Positions 24,670 through 33,357 of a DNA stretch of 64,000 bases are shown piece after piece; positions within the stretch are counted from its first letter, which is position 1, and every line of letters starts with the position of its first letter. Under the pieces are notes generated by a model. That model had not been told where the DNA came from. It did not search any database and saw only the letters and a program-made list of their open reading frames with translations. The DNA is from Bradyrhizobium australiense (GTDB lineage: Bacteria > Pseudomonadota > Alphaproteobacteria > Rhizobiales > Xanthobacteraceae): positions 434,001 through 498,000 of the forward strand of contig NZ_JAAVLX010000007.1 in assembly GCF_013114825.1 (NCBI RefSeq), given 5' to 3'. Position numbers and translations under genes: made by a program.

Positions 24670-25950
24670 CTAACCCGCCTTCTCCGCCTCCACCGCCTGC
24701 CAGGCGATGTCACGACGGCAGAAACCATCGGACCATTTGATACGGTCGACGGCCTGATAGGCACGCTCTCTCGCCTCGGTGACGGTCTTGCCCATCGCGC
24801 AGACGTTCAGCACGCGGCCGCCATTGGCGACAATGCCACCGTCCTTTGCCACCGTACCGGCATGGAAGATTTCGACACCGTCGATCCCAGCCGCGACATC
24901 GAGCCCATCGATGCGCGTGCCCTTCTTGTAGTCACCGGGATAGCCCTTCGCCGCCATTACCACCGTCAACGCAGGCTCGGGATACCAGCGTAGATCAAAG
25001 TTCTTCAATTGCCCGTCGCAGGCGGCCAGGAACGCCGGCACGATGTCGGACATCATCCGCAACATCAGCACCTGGCATTCAGGGTCGCCGAAGCGGACAT
25101 TGTATTCGAACAGTTTTGGCCCCTTCTCCGTCAGCATCACGCCGGCATAGAGCACGCCGCGAAACGGCGTGCCGCGCTTCTTCATGCCCGCGACGGTCGG
25201 CAGGATGATGCGCGCCATGATCTGATCGTGAATTTCAGCCGTCACGAACGGCGTCGGCGAATAGGCGCCCATGCCGCCGGTGTTCGGTCCCTCGTCATGG
25301 TCGAACACGCGCTTGTGGTCCTGCGCCGAGGCCAGCGGGATCGCGGTCTCGCCGTCACACAGCGCGAAGAAGCTGATCTCGCGGCCGGCGAGGAATTCCT
25401 CGATCACGACCTCCGCTCCCGCCGCGCCGAACGCGCCGTCGAACATCATGGCGATGGCAGCTTCGGCTTCGGCCAATGTTTTTGCCACCACGACGCCCTT
25501 GCCGGCGGCCAGCCCATCGGCCTTGACCACGATCGGTGCGCCCTGCGCGCGCACATAGGCCAGCGCATCATCGGCGGTAGTGAAGCGGCCATAGGCGCCG
25601 GTTGGAATATCGAATTCGCTACAGAGCGCTTTGGTGAATCCCTTGGAGCCCTCGAGCTGAGCAGCCTGTTTGCTCGGCCCGAATGCCTTGATGCCGGCGA
25701 TGGCGAGGTCGTCGACGATGCCGGCGGCGAGCGGCGTCTCCGGCCCGACCACAACGAGATCGACGGCGTTGCTTTTGCAGAAATCGATCACCGCCGGATG
25801 GTCTGCGATATCGAGCGCGACGCACTCGGCCTCACGCGCAATACCGGCATTGCCCGGCGCACACCACAACTTGGTGAGCAACGGGGAAGCGGCGATCTTC
25901 CATGCGAGAGCGTGTTCGCGGCCGCCGGAACCGAGCAGGAGAATGTTCAT
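24670..25950 (-). CDS. purD: Phosphoribosylamine-glycine ligase (GAR synthetase)
   Basis: 426 residues, the normal length. The start ILLLGSGGREHALAWKIA, the ATP-grasp segment VVKADGLAAGKGVVVA, and NTGGMGAYSP and VMLTEKGPKLFEYNVRFGDPE are diagnostic. It joins glycine to 5-phosphoribosylamine in purine synthesis. The open frame extends far upstream, antisense to xseA, but the family start is the ATG at 25950. Confidence 0.96.
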   Translation of the reverse strand: MNILLLGSGGREHALAWKIAASPLLTKLWCAPGNAGIAREAECVALDIADHPAVIDFCKSNAVDLVVVGPETPLAAGIVDDLAIAGIKAFGPSKQAAQLEGSKGFTKALCSEFDIPTGAYGRFTTADDALAYVRAQGAPIVVKADGLAAGKGVVVAKTLAEAEAAIAMMFDGAFGAAGAEVVIEEFLAGREISFFALCDGETAIPLASAQDHKRVFDHDEGPNTGGMGAYSPTPFVTAEIHDQIMARIILPTVAGMKKRGTPFRGVLYAGVMLTEKGPKLFEYNVRFGDPECQVLMLRMMSDIVPAFLAACDGQLKNFDLRWYPEPALTVVMAAKGYPGDYKKGTRIDGLDVAAGIDGVEIFHAGTVAKDGGIVANGGRVLNVCAMGKTVTEARERAYQAVDRIKWSDGFCRRDIAWQAVEAEKAG

Positions 25951-26118
25951 TCGGAGTGCAGCCAAGTGGAGGGGTTGCCGGCCATTGTGCGAGGGTTTAG
26001 CACGGCAGGAGCCCGCCGCAACAACGTGTCCATTTCCGTGTGGATATGTGCCATGGCTCCCCGCACACGGCCTCGGCACCTTGCGGAAGCGCCGGAAAAG
26101 GCCGATTCTATCCCTGAT

Positions 26119-27735
26119 ATGCCAGCAGATAACCTGATCAACGCGCCTGAATTTACCGTCTCGGAGCTCTCCTCCGCCCTGAAGCGGACGGTCGAGGACC
26201 GGTTTGGTCATGTCCGCGTCCGCGGCGAAATCTCCGGCTTTCGCGGGCCGCACTCCTCCGGCCACTGCTATTTCGCGCTGAAGGACGAGAGCGCCAAGAT
26301 CGAGGCGGTGATCTGGAAGTTCGCCCATGCCCGGATGCGGTTCAAGCCACAGGAGGGGCTCGAGGTCATCGCCACCGGCAAGCTCACGACTTATCCAAAC
26401 TCCTCGAAATACCAGATCGTCATCGACTCGCTGGAGCCTGCTGGCATCGGCGCGCTGATGGCGTTGATGGAGGAGCGCAAGCGGAAGCTCGCCGCCGAAG
26501 GCCTGTTCGACGAGACGCGCAAGCAGTTGCTGCCCTGGCTGCCGGAAGTGATCGGCGTGGTTACCTCGCCGACCGGCGCGGTTATCAGAGATATCCTGCA
26601 CCGGCTGCAGGATCGCTTTCCCCGCCGGGTGCTGGTGTGGCCTGTGAAGGTGCAGGGCGACGGCTCGGCCGAACAGGTCGCGGCGGCCATCCGGGGCTTC
26701 AACGCGTTGCCGGAAGCGGGACGAATCCCGCGCCCCGATCTGCTGATCGTCGCACGCGGCGGCGGCTCGCTGGAGGATCTGTGGTCGTTCAACGAGGAGA
26801 TCGTGGTCCGCGCTGCCGCCGACAGCATGATCCCGCTGATCTCGGCCGTGGGCCATGAAACCGATATCACGCTGATCGATTTCGCCGCCGACAAGCGCGC
26901 CCCGACGCCGACCGCGGCGGCCGAAATGGCCGTTCCCGTGCGCAGCGAACTGTTCGCCGAGGTGGAAAGCCTGGCGCGCCGCACCATGGTGTGCTGGCAG
27001 CGCGGCCAGGAGAGCCGTCGTAATGAATTGCGCGCCGCCGCCCGAGCGCTGCCGAGTTTGAGTGAACTGCTCGCGATTCCAAGGCAGCGGCTGGACCATC
27101 TCGGCGCCGCCCTGCCCCGCGCATTGAAGGCCAATACCCACGCCCACCACCGCCGCTTTTCGCATCTCAGCGCCGGCCTGACGCTGAAGGTTTTGCGCGG
27201 ACAGGTCGCGCAGGCCAACCACCGCCTCACGGTATCGGGCGAACGCATTCGCCTGTCCGCCCGTGCCCTGCTGCGCAACCGGCGCGAACGCTTCGCCGGC
27301 TTGGAGATCAGGCTCAAGGCCTCAAAGCTCTCGAATGCCCAGGCGCAGCGCAATACCATTGCGCGCGACCGTGAGCGCACACAACGGCTGGCAGAGCGCG
27401 CCCGCCGTGCGATCGAGACCGCGATGCAGCGGCTCGACGCGCGGGTCGCCCATAGCGGACAATTGTTGTCTGCGCTGTCCTATCGCGGCGTGCTCGCCCG
27501 CGGCTTTGCCCTGGTGCGCGACGAACACGGCCACGCCGTCCATGCCGCCGCTGCAATAGAGCCGAACGCACGTCTTTCCATCGAATTCGCCGACGGCCGC
27601 GTCGGCGCCACCGCGGATGCGGATCGGCCTCAGGCGACGGCTTCGGCCTCAGGCGCGCCGAAAGCGGCGCCGCGCGAGCCCAAGCCGGCGCCGAAGCGCG
27701 TGCCAAAGCCGGTCGATCAGGGAAGCCTGTTTTAG
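26119..27735 (+). CDS. xseA: Exodeoxyribonuclease VII large subunit
   Basis: 538 residues. The OB-fold N-terminus is VRVRGEISGFRGPHSSGHCYF, the catalytic domain has GVVTSPTGAVIRDIL, RGGGSLEDLWSFN and SAVGHETDITLIDFAAD, and a long coiled-coil region and a Pro/Ala/Lys tail follow. With XseB it degrades single-stranded DNA to oligonucleotides. The ATG at 26119 starts PADNLINAPEFTVSEL; earlier in-frame codons overlap the purD promoter area. It is divergent from purD, sharing a 168-base gap. xseB is not adjacent. Confidence 0.94.
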   Translation: MPADNLINAPEFTVSELSSALKRTVEDRFGHVRVRGEISGFRGPHSSGHCYFALKDESAKIEAVIWKFAHARMRFKPQEGLEVIATGKLTTYPNSSKYQIVIDSLEPAGIGALMALMEERKRKLAAEGLFDETRKQLLPWLPEVIGVVTSPTGAVIRDILHRLQDRFPRRVLVWPVKVQGDGSAEQVAAAIRGFNALPEAGRIPRPDLLIVARGGGSLEDLWSFNEEIVVRAAADSMIPLISAVGHETDITLIDFAADKRAPTPTAAAEMAVPVRSELFAEVESLARRTMVCWQRGQESRRNELRAAARALPSLSELLAIPRQRLDHLGAALPRALKANTHAHHRRFSHLSAGLTLKVLRGQVAQANHRLTVSGERIRLSARALLRNRRERFAGLEIRLKASKLSNAQAQRNTIARDRERTQRLAERARRAIETAMQRLDARVAHSGQLLSALSYRGVLARGFALVRDEHGHAVHAAAAIEPNARLSIEFADGRVGATADADRPQATASASGAPKAAPREPKPAPKRVPKPVDQGSLF

Positions 27736-27750
27736 CGAACACTTCTCCGC

Positions 27751-27837
27751 CGTCATGCGCGGGCTTGTGCCGGGCATCCACGTCTTGGTGGCATCAAGAT
27801 AGAACGTGGATGGCCGGGACCAGCCCGGCCATGACGA
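27751..27837. repeat. Intergenic inverted repeat, family 5 (GTCATG...CATGAC)
   Basis: GTCATGCGCGGGCTTGTGCC at the left and GACCAGCCCGGCCATGAC at the right form the outer stem; CATCCACGTC and AACGTGGATG form an inner stem. It lies between convergent xseA and the hydrolase gene and could act as a two-way terminator. Confidence 0.7.
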
Positions 27838-27842
27838 ACACG

Positions 27843-28676
27843 TCAGCGCGCCAGCCATTCCGTGACGCGCTGCTGCGAGTCCCTGCGCGCATCCGCGTCG
27901 GTGCCGATATGGCCACGTTCGGGCAATTCGGCGTCGGCGCCTGCGATCGCCCGCAGCGGAAGGTTGGCGAGGTCGAAATCGTGAGCCGCGCCGGGATAGA
28001 CCACGATTCGCGCCAGCGCACTGCGGCCGCGGGCACCCTCCACCACCTGACGGCAGGCCGACGGCGAACTGACGTCGTCCTTGGCGCCGATCAACAGCAG
28101 CGTCGGCACGCGCGTGCTCCAGCCAAGGCCGGAGGAGATCCGGCAATCCGGATAGAACGCGATGGCCGAGCGGAAATCCGGATCGGTCCCGCGCGATGAC
28201 GATTGCGGACGCACCGCCCACAACAGTGCGCTGGCGCCGTTCGCCCATCCGATCAGGCTGATGCGGTCGCGCGCCACCCAAGGCTGCTGCAACAGCCATT
28301 GCCGCGATGCGTTGACATCGGCCACCCGCTCGCGGCGGGCCAGCACGCGGCGCTCCTTGACGCGGCATTGCGGGCCGAGTTCGCGCGAACCGTAACTGTC
28401 CGGCAAAAGCACGGCATGACCGGACTTCAACAGCTGTTCCGCCCAGTCGCGGTAGCGCGGCAGCACGGCTTCCGAATGCCCACTCAATCCGCCGCAGCCG
28501 TGCAGCGCAATTACGGTGGGGAACGGACCGTCACCATCAGGCTTATAGAGCTGCGCGTGCAGGGTCAGACCGGTCGCGGGGATATCGACCCGGTGCGGGG
28601 CCGGCAACGGCGCGGCACCGGCCGTACAAGCGGCAGCCAGGAGCGTCAGGGATAGCGTTGCTGACAACAGGCGCAT
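27843..28676 (-). CDS. Exported dienelactone-hydrolase-like protein with a missing nucleophile
   Basis: 277 residues. An N-terminal signal (about 1-22, SLTLLAAACTAGAAP) is followed by an alpha/beta hydrolase domain with VIALHGCGGLSGHS, a candidate acid D200 or D201 (GAKDD) and H232 (GAAHDFD). At the nucleophile elbow the sequence is GWANG, with Ala at position 145 where Ser or Cys is expected. Either another residue (a Ser three positions on) takes over, or the protein is not a classical hydrolase. The cysteine in the signal region is not in a good lipobox. The function is unknown. Confidence 0.7.
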   Translation of the reverse strand: MRLLSATLSLTLLAAACTAGAAPLPAPHRVDIPATGLTLHAQLYKPDGDGPFPTVIALHGCGGLSGHSEAVLPRYRDWAEQLLKSGHAVLLPDSYGSRELGPQCRVKERRVLARRERVADVNASRQWLLQQPWVARDRISLIGWANGASALLWAVRPQSSSRGTDPDFRSAIAFYPDCRISSGLGWSTRVPTLLLIGAKDDVSSPSACRQVVEGARGRSALARIVVYPGAAHDFDLANLPLRAIAGADAELPERGHIGTDADARRDSQQRVTEWLAR

Positions 28677-28863
28677 CGGTCTCTGTCGGATCGGTATAAC
28701 GCTGCGGGCACGATAGAATTCACGCTATCATGCACCTTGGCACAAAATCATCACAAGTCGGTGGGTTTCCAGGGCGGACAGCACGACCTATTTATGATAA
28801 ATCGAATCCGGAAAATACACTTAAGGCACGCCCGGGCGGGCCGTCCCATCGGAGAGTTTGACG

Positions 28864-29091
28864 GTGCTCAATAAATTCGGCCCCTCGGGCCATGGCGAAG
28901 CGCAGGTGCAATATCTGGACGGCGATTTCCGCGTGATCTCGCCAGGAACCTATGTGCGCTGCGCCGTCACTGACGTGCGGATCCCGCTCGACGAATTGAA
29001 GTACTGGAGCGTCGATCTGCAGGAGGCCTATTCGGTTCCGAGCGCCGTGCTGCAGCGGCACTTTCCGGGGGCGTTGAAGACGCAGGGTTAG
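28864..29091 (+). CDS. DUF2093 family protein
   Basis: 75 residues, the usual size for this small alphaproteobacterial family (LNKFGPSGHGEAQVQYLDGDFRV, PLDELKYWSVDLQEAY). The GTG at 28864 has GGAGAG nine to ten bases upstream; a TTG at 28858 would be too close to it. The family often lies near lpxK, as here (converging on it across a repeat). No function is known to me. Confidence 0.8.
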   Translation: MLNKFGPSGHGEAQVQYLDGDFRVISPGTYVRCAVTDVRIPLDELKYWSVDLQEAYSVPSAVLQRHFPGALKTQG

Positions 29092-29102
29092 AATCGCTTC
29101 TT

Positions 29103-29190
29103 GTAGCCCGGATCGAGAGGAGCGAAATCCGCGACCGGCGCGCGTGATTGAACAGGTGTCCCGGATTGTGCTTCGCTTCATCCGGGCTAC
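29103..29190. repeat. Intergenic inverted repeat, family 3, overlapping the lpxK stop
   Basis: GTAGCCCGGAT at the left and ATCCGGGCTAC at the right, with GAGCGAAATCC and GCTTCGCTTC inside. The last bases, read on the minus strand as GTAGCCCGG, contain the TAG that ends lpxK, so the repeat end is part of that gene's final codon. Confidence 0.75.
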
Positions 29191-30206
29191 GGTTCTTTCC
29201 TCTCACGCGCCTTGAACAGCCGGTCGGCGACGAACTTCCGCAAGCGCGCAGGATCCTCGAATTCGAGCGTCACGCCGAACGGTACGATCTGTTTCGCCCA
29301 CTCCGACAAGCCGTCGCCGCGCCGCAGCCGCGCCAGATCCTTCTCCGTCGTCACCAACGCCAGCCCGTCGCGCCGAGCCTCGGTAATCAAGCCTTCGATC
29401 TCACTCTGCGAATACGGATGATGATCGGCGAAGGCCTGCTGCCTGACGACATCAATGCCGCTGGCGCGCAGCGTGTTGAAAAAGCGCGCGGGATCGCCGA
29501 TGCCGGCAAATGCCAGCACGCGCTTGCCTCGAAACGCAGCGACCTGCGCGTTATCCGGCTTCAGATGCGCACGTAGCGCCGGCTTGCCCTGTGCGGCAAT
29601 CTCGGCGGCCACCGGCTCGGCAGCGGTGCCGCCGCCGACGATGATCAGCGCGTCGGTGCGCGCCAGTTGCGGCCGCAGCGGCGCGCGCAGCGGGCCTGCG
29701 GGAAATACCTTCCCGTTGCCGAGCCCGCGTTCGCCGTCGATCACGATCAGGGAAGCGTCCTTGACGATCGAAGGATTCTGGAAGCCGTCGTCCATCAGGA
29801 TCACGGTCGCGCCTTGCGAGCGCGCCAGCGGCACCCCGTCGGCGCGTTTGCGCGACACCACGACCGGCAGATAGCCTGCCAGCATCAGCGGTTCGTCGCC
29901 CACATCGGCCGCCGCGTGCCGCTCCGGGTCGACCCGGACCGGCCCGCGTAATTCGCCGCCATAGCCGCGGCTCAGCACGACCGGCGTCTCGCCGAGCTCG
30001 CGCATGAGCTTCGCCAGCGCCAGCACGGTCGGCGTCTTGCCGGCGCCGCCGACGTTGTAATTGCCGACGCAGAGCACCGGAATGCCGGCATTCAATCCCT
30101 TGCGACGCAGGCGCTGTGCGGCGACGGCGCCATAGAGCGCGCCGAGCGGTTGCAATAGATGCGAGTTGAGCGAAGCAGGGCCGTGCCAGAAGCCCGGCTC
30201 ACGCAT
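29187..30206 (-). CDS. lpxK: Tetraacyldisaccharide 4'-kinase
   Basis: 339 residues. An N-terminal membrane-associated segment precedes the P-loop GNYNVGGAGKTPT. SRGYGG, GDEPLMLA, ILMDDGFQNP and the late LVTTEKDLARL are LpxK hallmarks. It phosphorylates the 4' position of the lipid A disaccharide at the inner membrane. The ATG at 30206 overlaps the end of waaA by eight bases, so the two are coupled. It is the last gene of the leftward envelope operon. Confidence 0.94.
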   Translation of the reverse strand: MREPGFWHGPASLNSHLLQPLGALYGAVAAQRLRRKGLNAGIPVLCVGNYNVGGAGKTPTVLALAKLMRELGETPVVLSRGYGGELRGPVRVDPERHAAADVGDEPLMLAGYLPVVVSRKRADGVPLARSQGATVILMDDGFQNPSIVKDASLIVIDGERGLGNGKVFPAGPLRAPLRPQLARTDALIIVGGGTAAEPVAAEIAAQGKPALRAHLKPDNAQVAAFRGKRVLAFAGIGDPARFFNTLRASGIDVVRQQAFADHHPYSQSEIEGLITEARRDGLALVTTEKDLARLRRGDGLSEWAKQIVPFGVTLEFEDPARLRKFVADRLFKARERKEP

Positions 30207-31503
30207 TTCCGGCTCCCATCTCGATCCGCAATTGCAACAGATACGGCTCGAGCGCCGAGAGCGTTCGCTCCAGCGCACCGCCGAGCTGACCGACGACGCG
30301 CTCGGATGCGGTGAGCACGGCTTCACGCGCGTTCGGATCGGCCAGCATCTGCCCGAACTGCTTGACCAGCGCTTCCTGCGTATCGGCGCGTCGCGCGCCG
30401 CCCGCCGAATCGAGGGCTTCATAGACGTCGGTGAAGTTGAAAACGTGAGGGCCGTGGACGATGGAGGCACCGAGCTTGATCGCCTCGATCGGATTCTGCC
30501 CGCCGTGCTCGACCAGCGATCCGCCCATGAACACGATCGGCGCCAGCCGGTAGAACAGTCCCAGTTCGCCCATGGTGTCGGCGACATAGATGTCGGTCGT
30601 GGCGGTCGGCAAGTCCTCGTGCGAGCGCAGGGTCGGATTGAGGCCCGAAGCGGCGATCATACGCGCGATAGCCTCGCCGCGATCGGGGTGCCGCGGCACG
30701 ATCACGGTCAGCAGCCCCGGGAAGAATCCGGCGAGCGTCCGGTGGGTCGCGGTCACGATTTCTTCTTCGCCGGGATGGGTGGAAGCCGCGACCACCACCG
30801 GGCGGCCGCGTGTCATCGACATCAGCATATCCAGCTTGTTGCCGTCGGCCGGTGGCGCGGGAACGTCGAGCTTGAGGTTTCCAGTGACCACGACGTTTCG
30901 GCTGCCCAGCGCGGCAAAGCGATCCGCATCGGTCTGCGACTGCGCTAGGCAGACGTCGAACTTGTCGAGCAGCGCCGAAATAGTGCCGGCGACCCGACGC
31001 CAGCGCGGAAACGAACGCTGCGACATCCGGCCGTTGATCAGCACCATCGGCAGCCGCCGCGCGGCGCTCGACAGGATCAGGTTCGGCCACAGGTCGGACT
31101 CGATGAACAGCGCCAGCGAGGGGCGCCAATGATCGAGGAACCGCGCGACGTAGCGTGGCGAGTCATAAGGCACATATTGGTGGATGACATCGGGCGGAAA
31201 CCGCTTGGCCACGATCGCAGCCGAGGTCACCGTACCCGAGGTCAGGAGGATGCGCAGGTCCAAGGCCCGCAGCCGCTCGATCAGCGCAGCCGCCGCCAGC
31301 ACTTCGCCGACGCTGGCCCCGTGAATCCACACCAGCGGACCCGCGGGGCGAACATCGGCGCTCATGCCGCGGCGCTCGCCGACGCGCGCCGGATCTTCCT
31401 TGCCAAGTTTCAAGCGCCGGCTGATGAGCGCAGGCGACAGCGGCACCATCGCGGACGACAGTTTCCGGTAGACGCGCAACGTCATCGGCAGCGAATTAGC
31501 CAA
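30199..31503 (-). CDS. waaA: 3-deoxy-D-manno-octulosonic acid (Kdo) transferase
   Basis: 434 residues, GT30 family. An N-terminal membrane anchor and WIHGASVGEVLAA, then LFIESDLWPN, and in the C-terminal GT-B half PLIVFMGGSL-type sequence (APIVFMGGSLVEHGGQNPIEA) and the Kdo-site region. It adds Kdo to lipid IVA from CMP-Kdo. A TTG at 31503 has GGAGG six bases upstream and overlaps the previous gene; an ATG at 31485 is the alternative. Confidence 0.94.
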   Translation of the reverse strand: MANSLPMTLRVYRKLSSAMVPLSPALISRRLKLGKEDPARVGERRGMSADVRPAGPLVWIHGASVGEVLAAAALIERLRALDLRILLTSGTVTSAAIVAKRFPPDVIHQYVPYDSPRYVARFLDHWRPSLALFIESDLWPNLILSSAARRLPMVLINGRMSQRSFPRWRRVAGTISALLDKFDVCLAQSQTDADRFAALGSRNVVVTGNLKLDVPAPPADGNKLDMLMSMTRGRPVVVAASTHPGEEEIVTATHRTLAGFFPGLLTVIVPRHPDRGEAIARMIAASGLNPTLRSHEDLPTATTDIYVADTMGELGLFYRLAPIVFMGGSLVEHGGQNPIEAIKLGASIVHGPHVFNFTDVYEALDSAGGARRADTQEALVKQFGQMLADPNAREAVLTASERVVGQLGGALERTLSALEPYLLQLRIEMGAGNA

Positions 31504-32209
31504 GGGCGGCCTCCGGACGCCCGACGGCCTTATAGGCGCGACGGGTCGCTTCGTTCAGATATGCTTCTACCTGAAGCCGCAGCTTTTCCATAGTCTCGGT
31601 ATCGGCATCTGGCGGCACATGAACCGCCTCGATGCCGACCACCGCACCGCGTCCGAACGGCAAATTGATGGTGGTAGAGTCCCAGTTTTTCAACCGGATA
31701 AACCGGCTGGTCACCATTGCAAAGGGCATGATCGGCCGGCCGGACTCCCGCGCCAGCATGATCACGCCGAGCCCGCTCACGCGGGCGCGCTTAGGCACGT
31801 CGGCAGTGGTCGCAACGTTCCAGCCATCTTCCAGCGCCTGCAGCATCTCGCGGAACGCGCCGACACCGCCCTTGCGGTGAAAGGCGCCGCCGTGGTCGCC
31901 GGAACCCCTGATGGTTCCGATACCTAGTCGCTCGGCGGCGATGGCATTGAATTCGCCGTCGCGGTGCCGCGAGATCAGGACCTTGGCGCGGTGGCTCTCC
32001 TTGGTCTTGATGAACGGCGTCATGAAATGCTGGCCGTGCCAGAACGCGAAAATCGCCGGCTGCTCCGGCTCGACGATATCGTAGACGTTGGCGGGGTCGT
32101 AGCTGAAGCGGTTGGTCAGCCAGACCAGCCGCAAATATTCGGCCGCGAGCACCCCCAGCGCGCGCTGAACCCAGGTGCTGCGCAGCAAATCGCGAAGGAG
32201 CCGTTTCAA
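31496..32209 (-). CDS. DUF374 lysophospholipid-acyltransferase-like protein
   Basis: 237 residues. The acyltransferase-type motif HRDGEFNA, the FAFWHGQHFM segment and GSGDHGGAFHRKGGVGAFREM are typical of DUF374, which sits beside waaA and lpxK in alphaproteobacteria and is thought to acylate a lipid A or phospholipid intermediate. The TTG start overlaps the DUF4170 stop as TTGA. The exact acceptor is not known. Confidence 0.85.
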   Translation of the reverse strand: MKRLLRDLLRSTWVQRALGVLAAEYLRLVWLTNRFSYDPANVYDIVEPEQPAIFAFWHGQHFMTPFIKTKESHRAKVLISRHRDGEFNAIAAERLGIGTIRGSGDHGGAFHRKGGVGAFREMLQALEDGWNVATTADVPKRARVSGLGVIMLARESGRPIMPFAMVTSRFIRLKNWDSTTINLPFGRGAVVGIEAVHVPPDADTETMEKLRLQVEAYLNEATRRAYKAVGRPEAALG

Positions 32210-32454
32210 CTGGAGGACTTCGTGTCTTGACCTGGATCGAGCAGCCGGTGGAGGTGAACCACGAAGTAGCGCATGTGGGCGTTGTCCACGGTCTGCTGCG
32301 CCTTCGCCTTCCAGGCCGCGTAAGCCGATGCGTAGTTGGGATACACGCCGACGATGTCGACCTGGTCGAGGTCCTTGAACGTGGTGTGTTCGAGATCGGT
32401 CAACTCGCCGCCGATGACGAGATGCAGCAATTGCTGCGGGGCACTATCTGGCAT
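32206..32454 (-). CDS. DUF4170 family protein
   Basis: 82 residues from the ATG at 32454. It has the alphaproteobacterial DUF4170 pattern (LLHLVIGGELTDLE, VGVYPNYASAYAAWKAKAQQTVDNAHMRYFVVHLHRLLDP, quoted in parts). It has no signal peptide or catalytic motif. It is located in the lipid A cluster between cysQ and the DUF374 gene. Function unknown. Confidence 0.82.
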   Translation of the reverse strand: MPDSAPQQLLHLVIGGELTDLEHTTFKDLDQVDIVGVYPNYASAYAAWKAKAQQTVDNAHMRYFVVHLHRLLDPGQDTKSSS

Positions 32455-32547
32455 GATGGTCTTTCCTAACGAGGTGCCCGGCAAGCAAGAACGATATTGT
32501 GAATCGCGGCATGAACGGGATGATTTGGGGCACGGATTTCGACCGAT

Positions 32548-33357
32548 TCAGGGCGACCGACGATGCCGGAAATGCTCGACAATGCGCGCATGCCGATCGT
32601 ATCCCGCCGCCACCAGCACCCCGTGCACCACCTCGCGGCGATTATACTCAATCGCATCCCCCGAGAGCGCGGTCATTCTACCATTCGCTTCCTGCACGAT
32701 CAAATTCGCCGCGGCAAGGTCCCAATCGCGGCTTTGGCCGCCTGCAAAAGCGGCATCGAGACTGCCATCGGCAACCCGGCACAGCCGCAGCGCCAGCGAT
32801 CCGATTCGCGGATGCAGCGTGATGTCGTCCGGTGACGGGCTCAGCCGCTGCACCAGCGGTTTTGGGCCGGCCATGCGGGAAAAATCCAGCTCCGTTCCTG
32901 CAGATGCACGGACCGGCTTTTCGTTCAGCGTGGCGCCCTTGCCGCGGACCGCGAAGAAGAATTCGTCGCTGGCGGGCGCGAACACCGCCGCCACTACCGG
33001 GGTTGACCCCGCCACCAGCGCCACGCTCACGCACCAGTCTTCGCGATGCGCGAGATAGGCACGGGTGCCGTCGATCGGGTCGACGATCCAGACCAGCTCC
33101 TTGCCCAGGCGCGCATCGTCGTCGACGCTCTCTTCCGACAGCCAGCCATAATCTGGCGTCGCCGCGCGCAGCCGCCGCTCGATGAGCTCGTTGACGGCGA
33201 TATCGGCCTCGGAGACCGGCGACGAGGCGCCCTTGATCCAGTTCTTCAACTCGGTGCGAAACAGCGACAGCGCCAGCGCGCCGGCTTCGCGCACGGTGTC
33301 CTTCAGCAGCGCGACATCGCGCGCCCAGATCCTGTCGGCGGTATCAACGTCCGCCAA
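32548..33357 (-). CDS. cysQ: Inositol monophosphatase family, CysQ-like 3'(2'),5'-bisphosphate nucleotidase
   Basis: 269 residues. The Li-sensitive phosphatase metal sites are WLSEESVDDD, WIVDPIDGTRAY and SRDWDLAAANLIVQEANG. CysQ removes the 3' phosphate from pAp(s) made in sulfate activation; other IMPase substrates are possible. Translation probably starts at the TTG at 33357, with GAGGG upstream, inside the last 14 bases of pmbA, so the genes are coupled. Confidence 0.8.
   Translation of the reverse strand: MADVDTADRIWARDVALLKDTVREAGALALSLFRTELKNWIKGASSPVSEADIAVNELIERRLRAATPDYGWLSEESVDDDARLGKELVWIVDPIDGTRAYLAHREDWCVSVALVAGSTPVVAAVFAPASDEFFFAVRGKGATLNEKPVRASAGTELDFSRMAGPKPLVQRLSPSPDDITLHPRIGSLALRLCRVADGSLDAAFAGGQSRDWDLAAANLIVQEANGRMTALSGDAIEYNRREVVHGVLVAAGYDRHARIVEHFRHRRSP

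Noticed and set aside
25951..27222. Upstream extension of the purD frame
   Set aside because: The open frame runs antisense to xseA. PurD proteins start at the motif encoded from 25950, and the extension has no similarity I recognise.
29187..30206. Possible fusion of lpxK and waaA
   Set aside because: The lpxK frame stays open into waaA, but the family start is the ATG at 30206 and waaA is complete in another frame; they are overlapping, not fused, genes.
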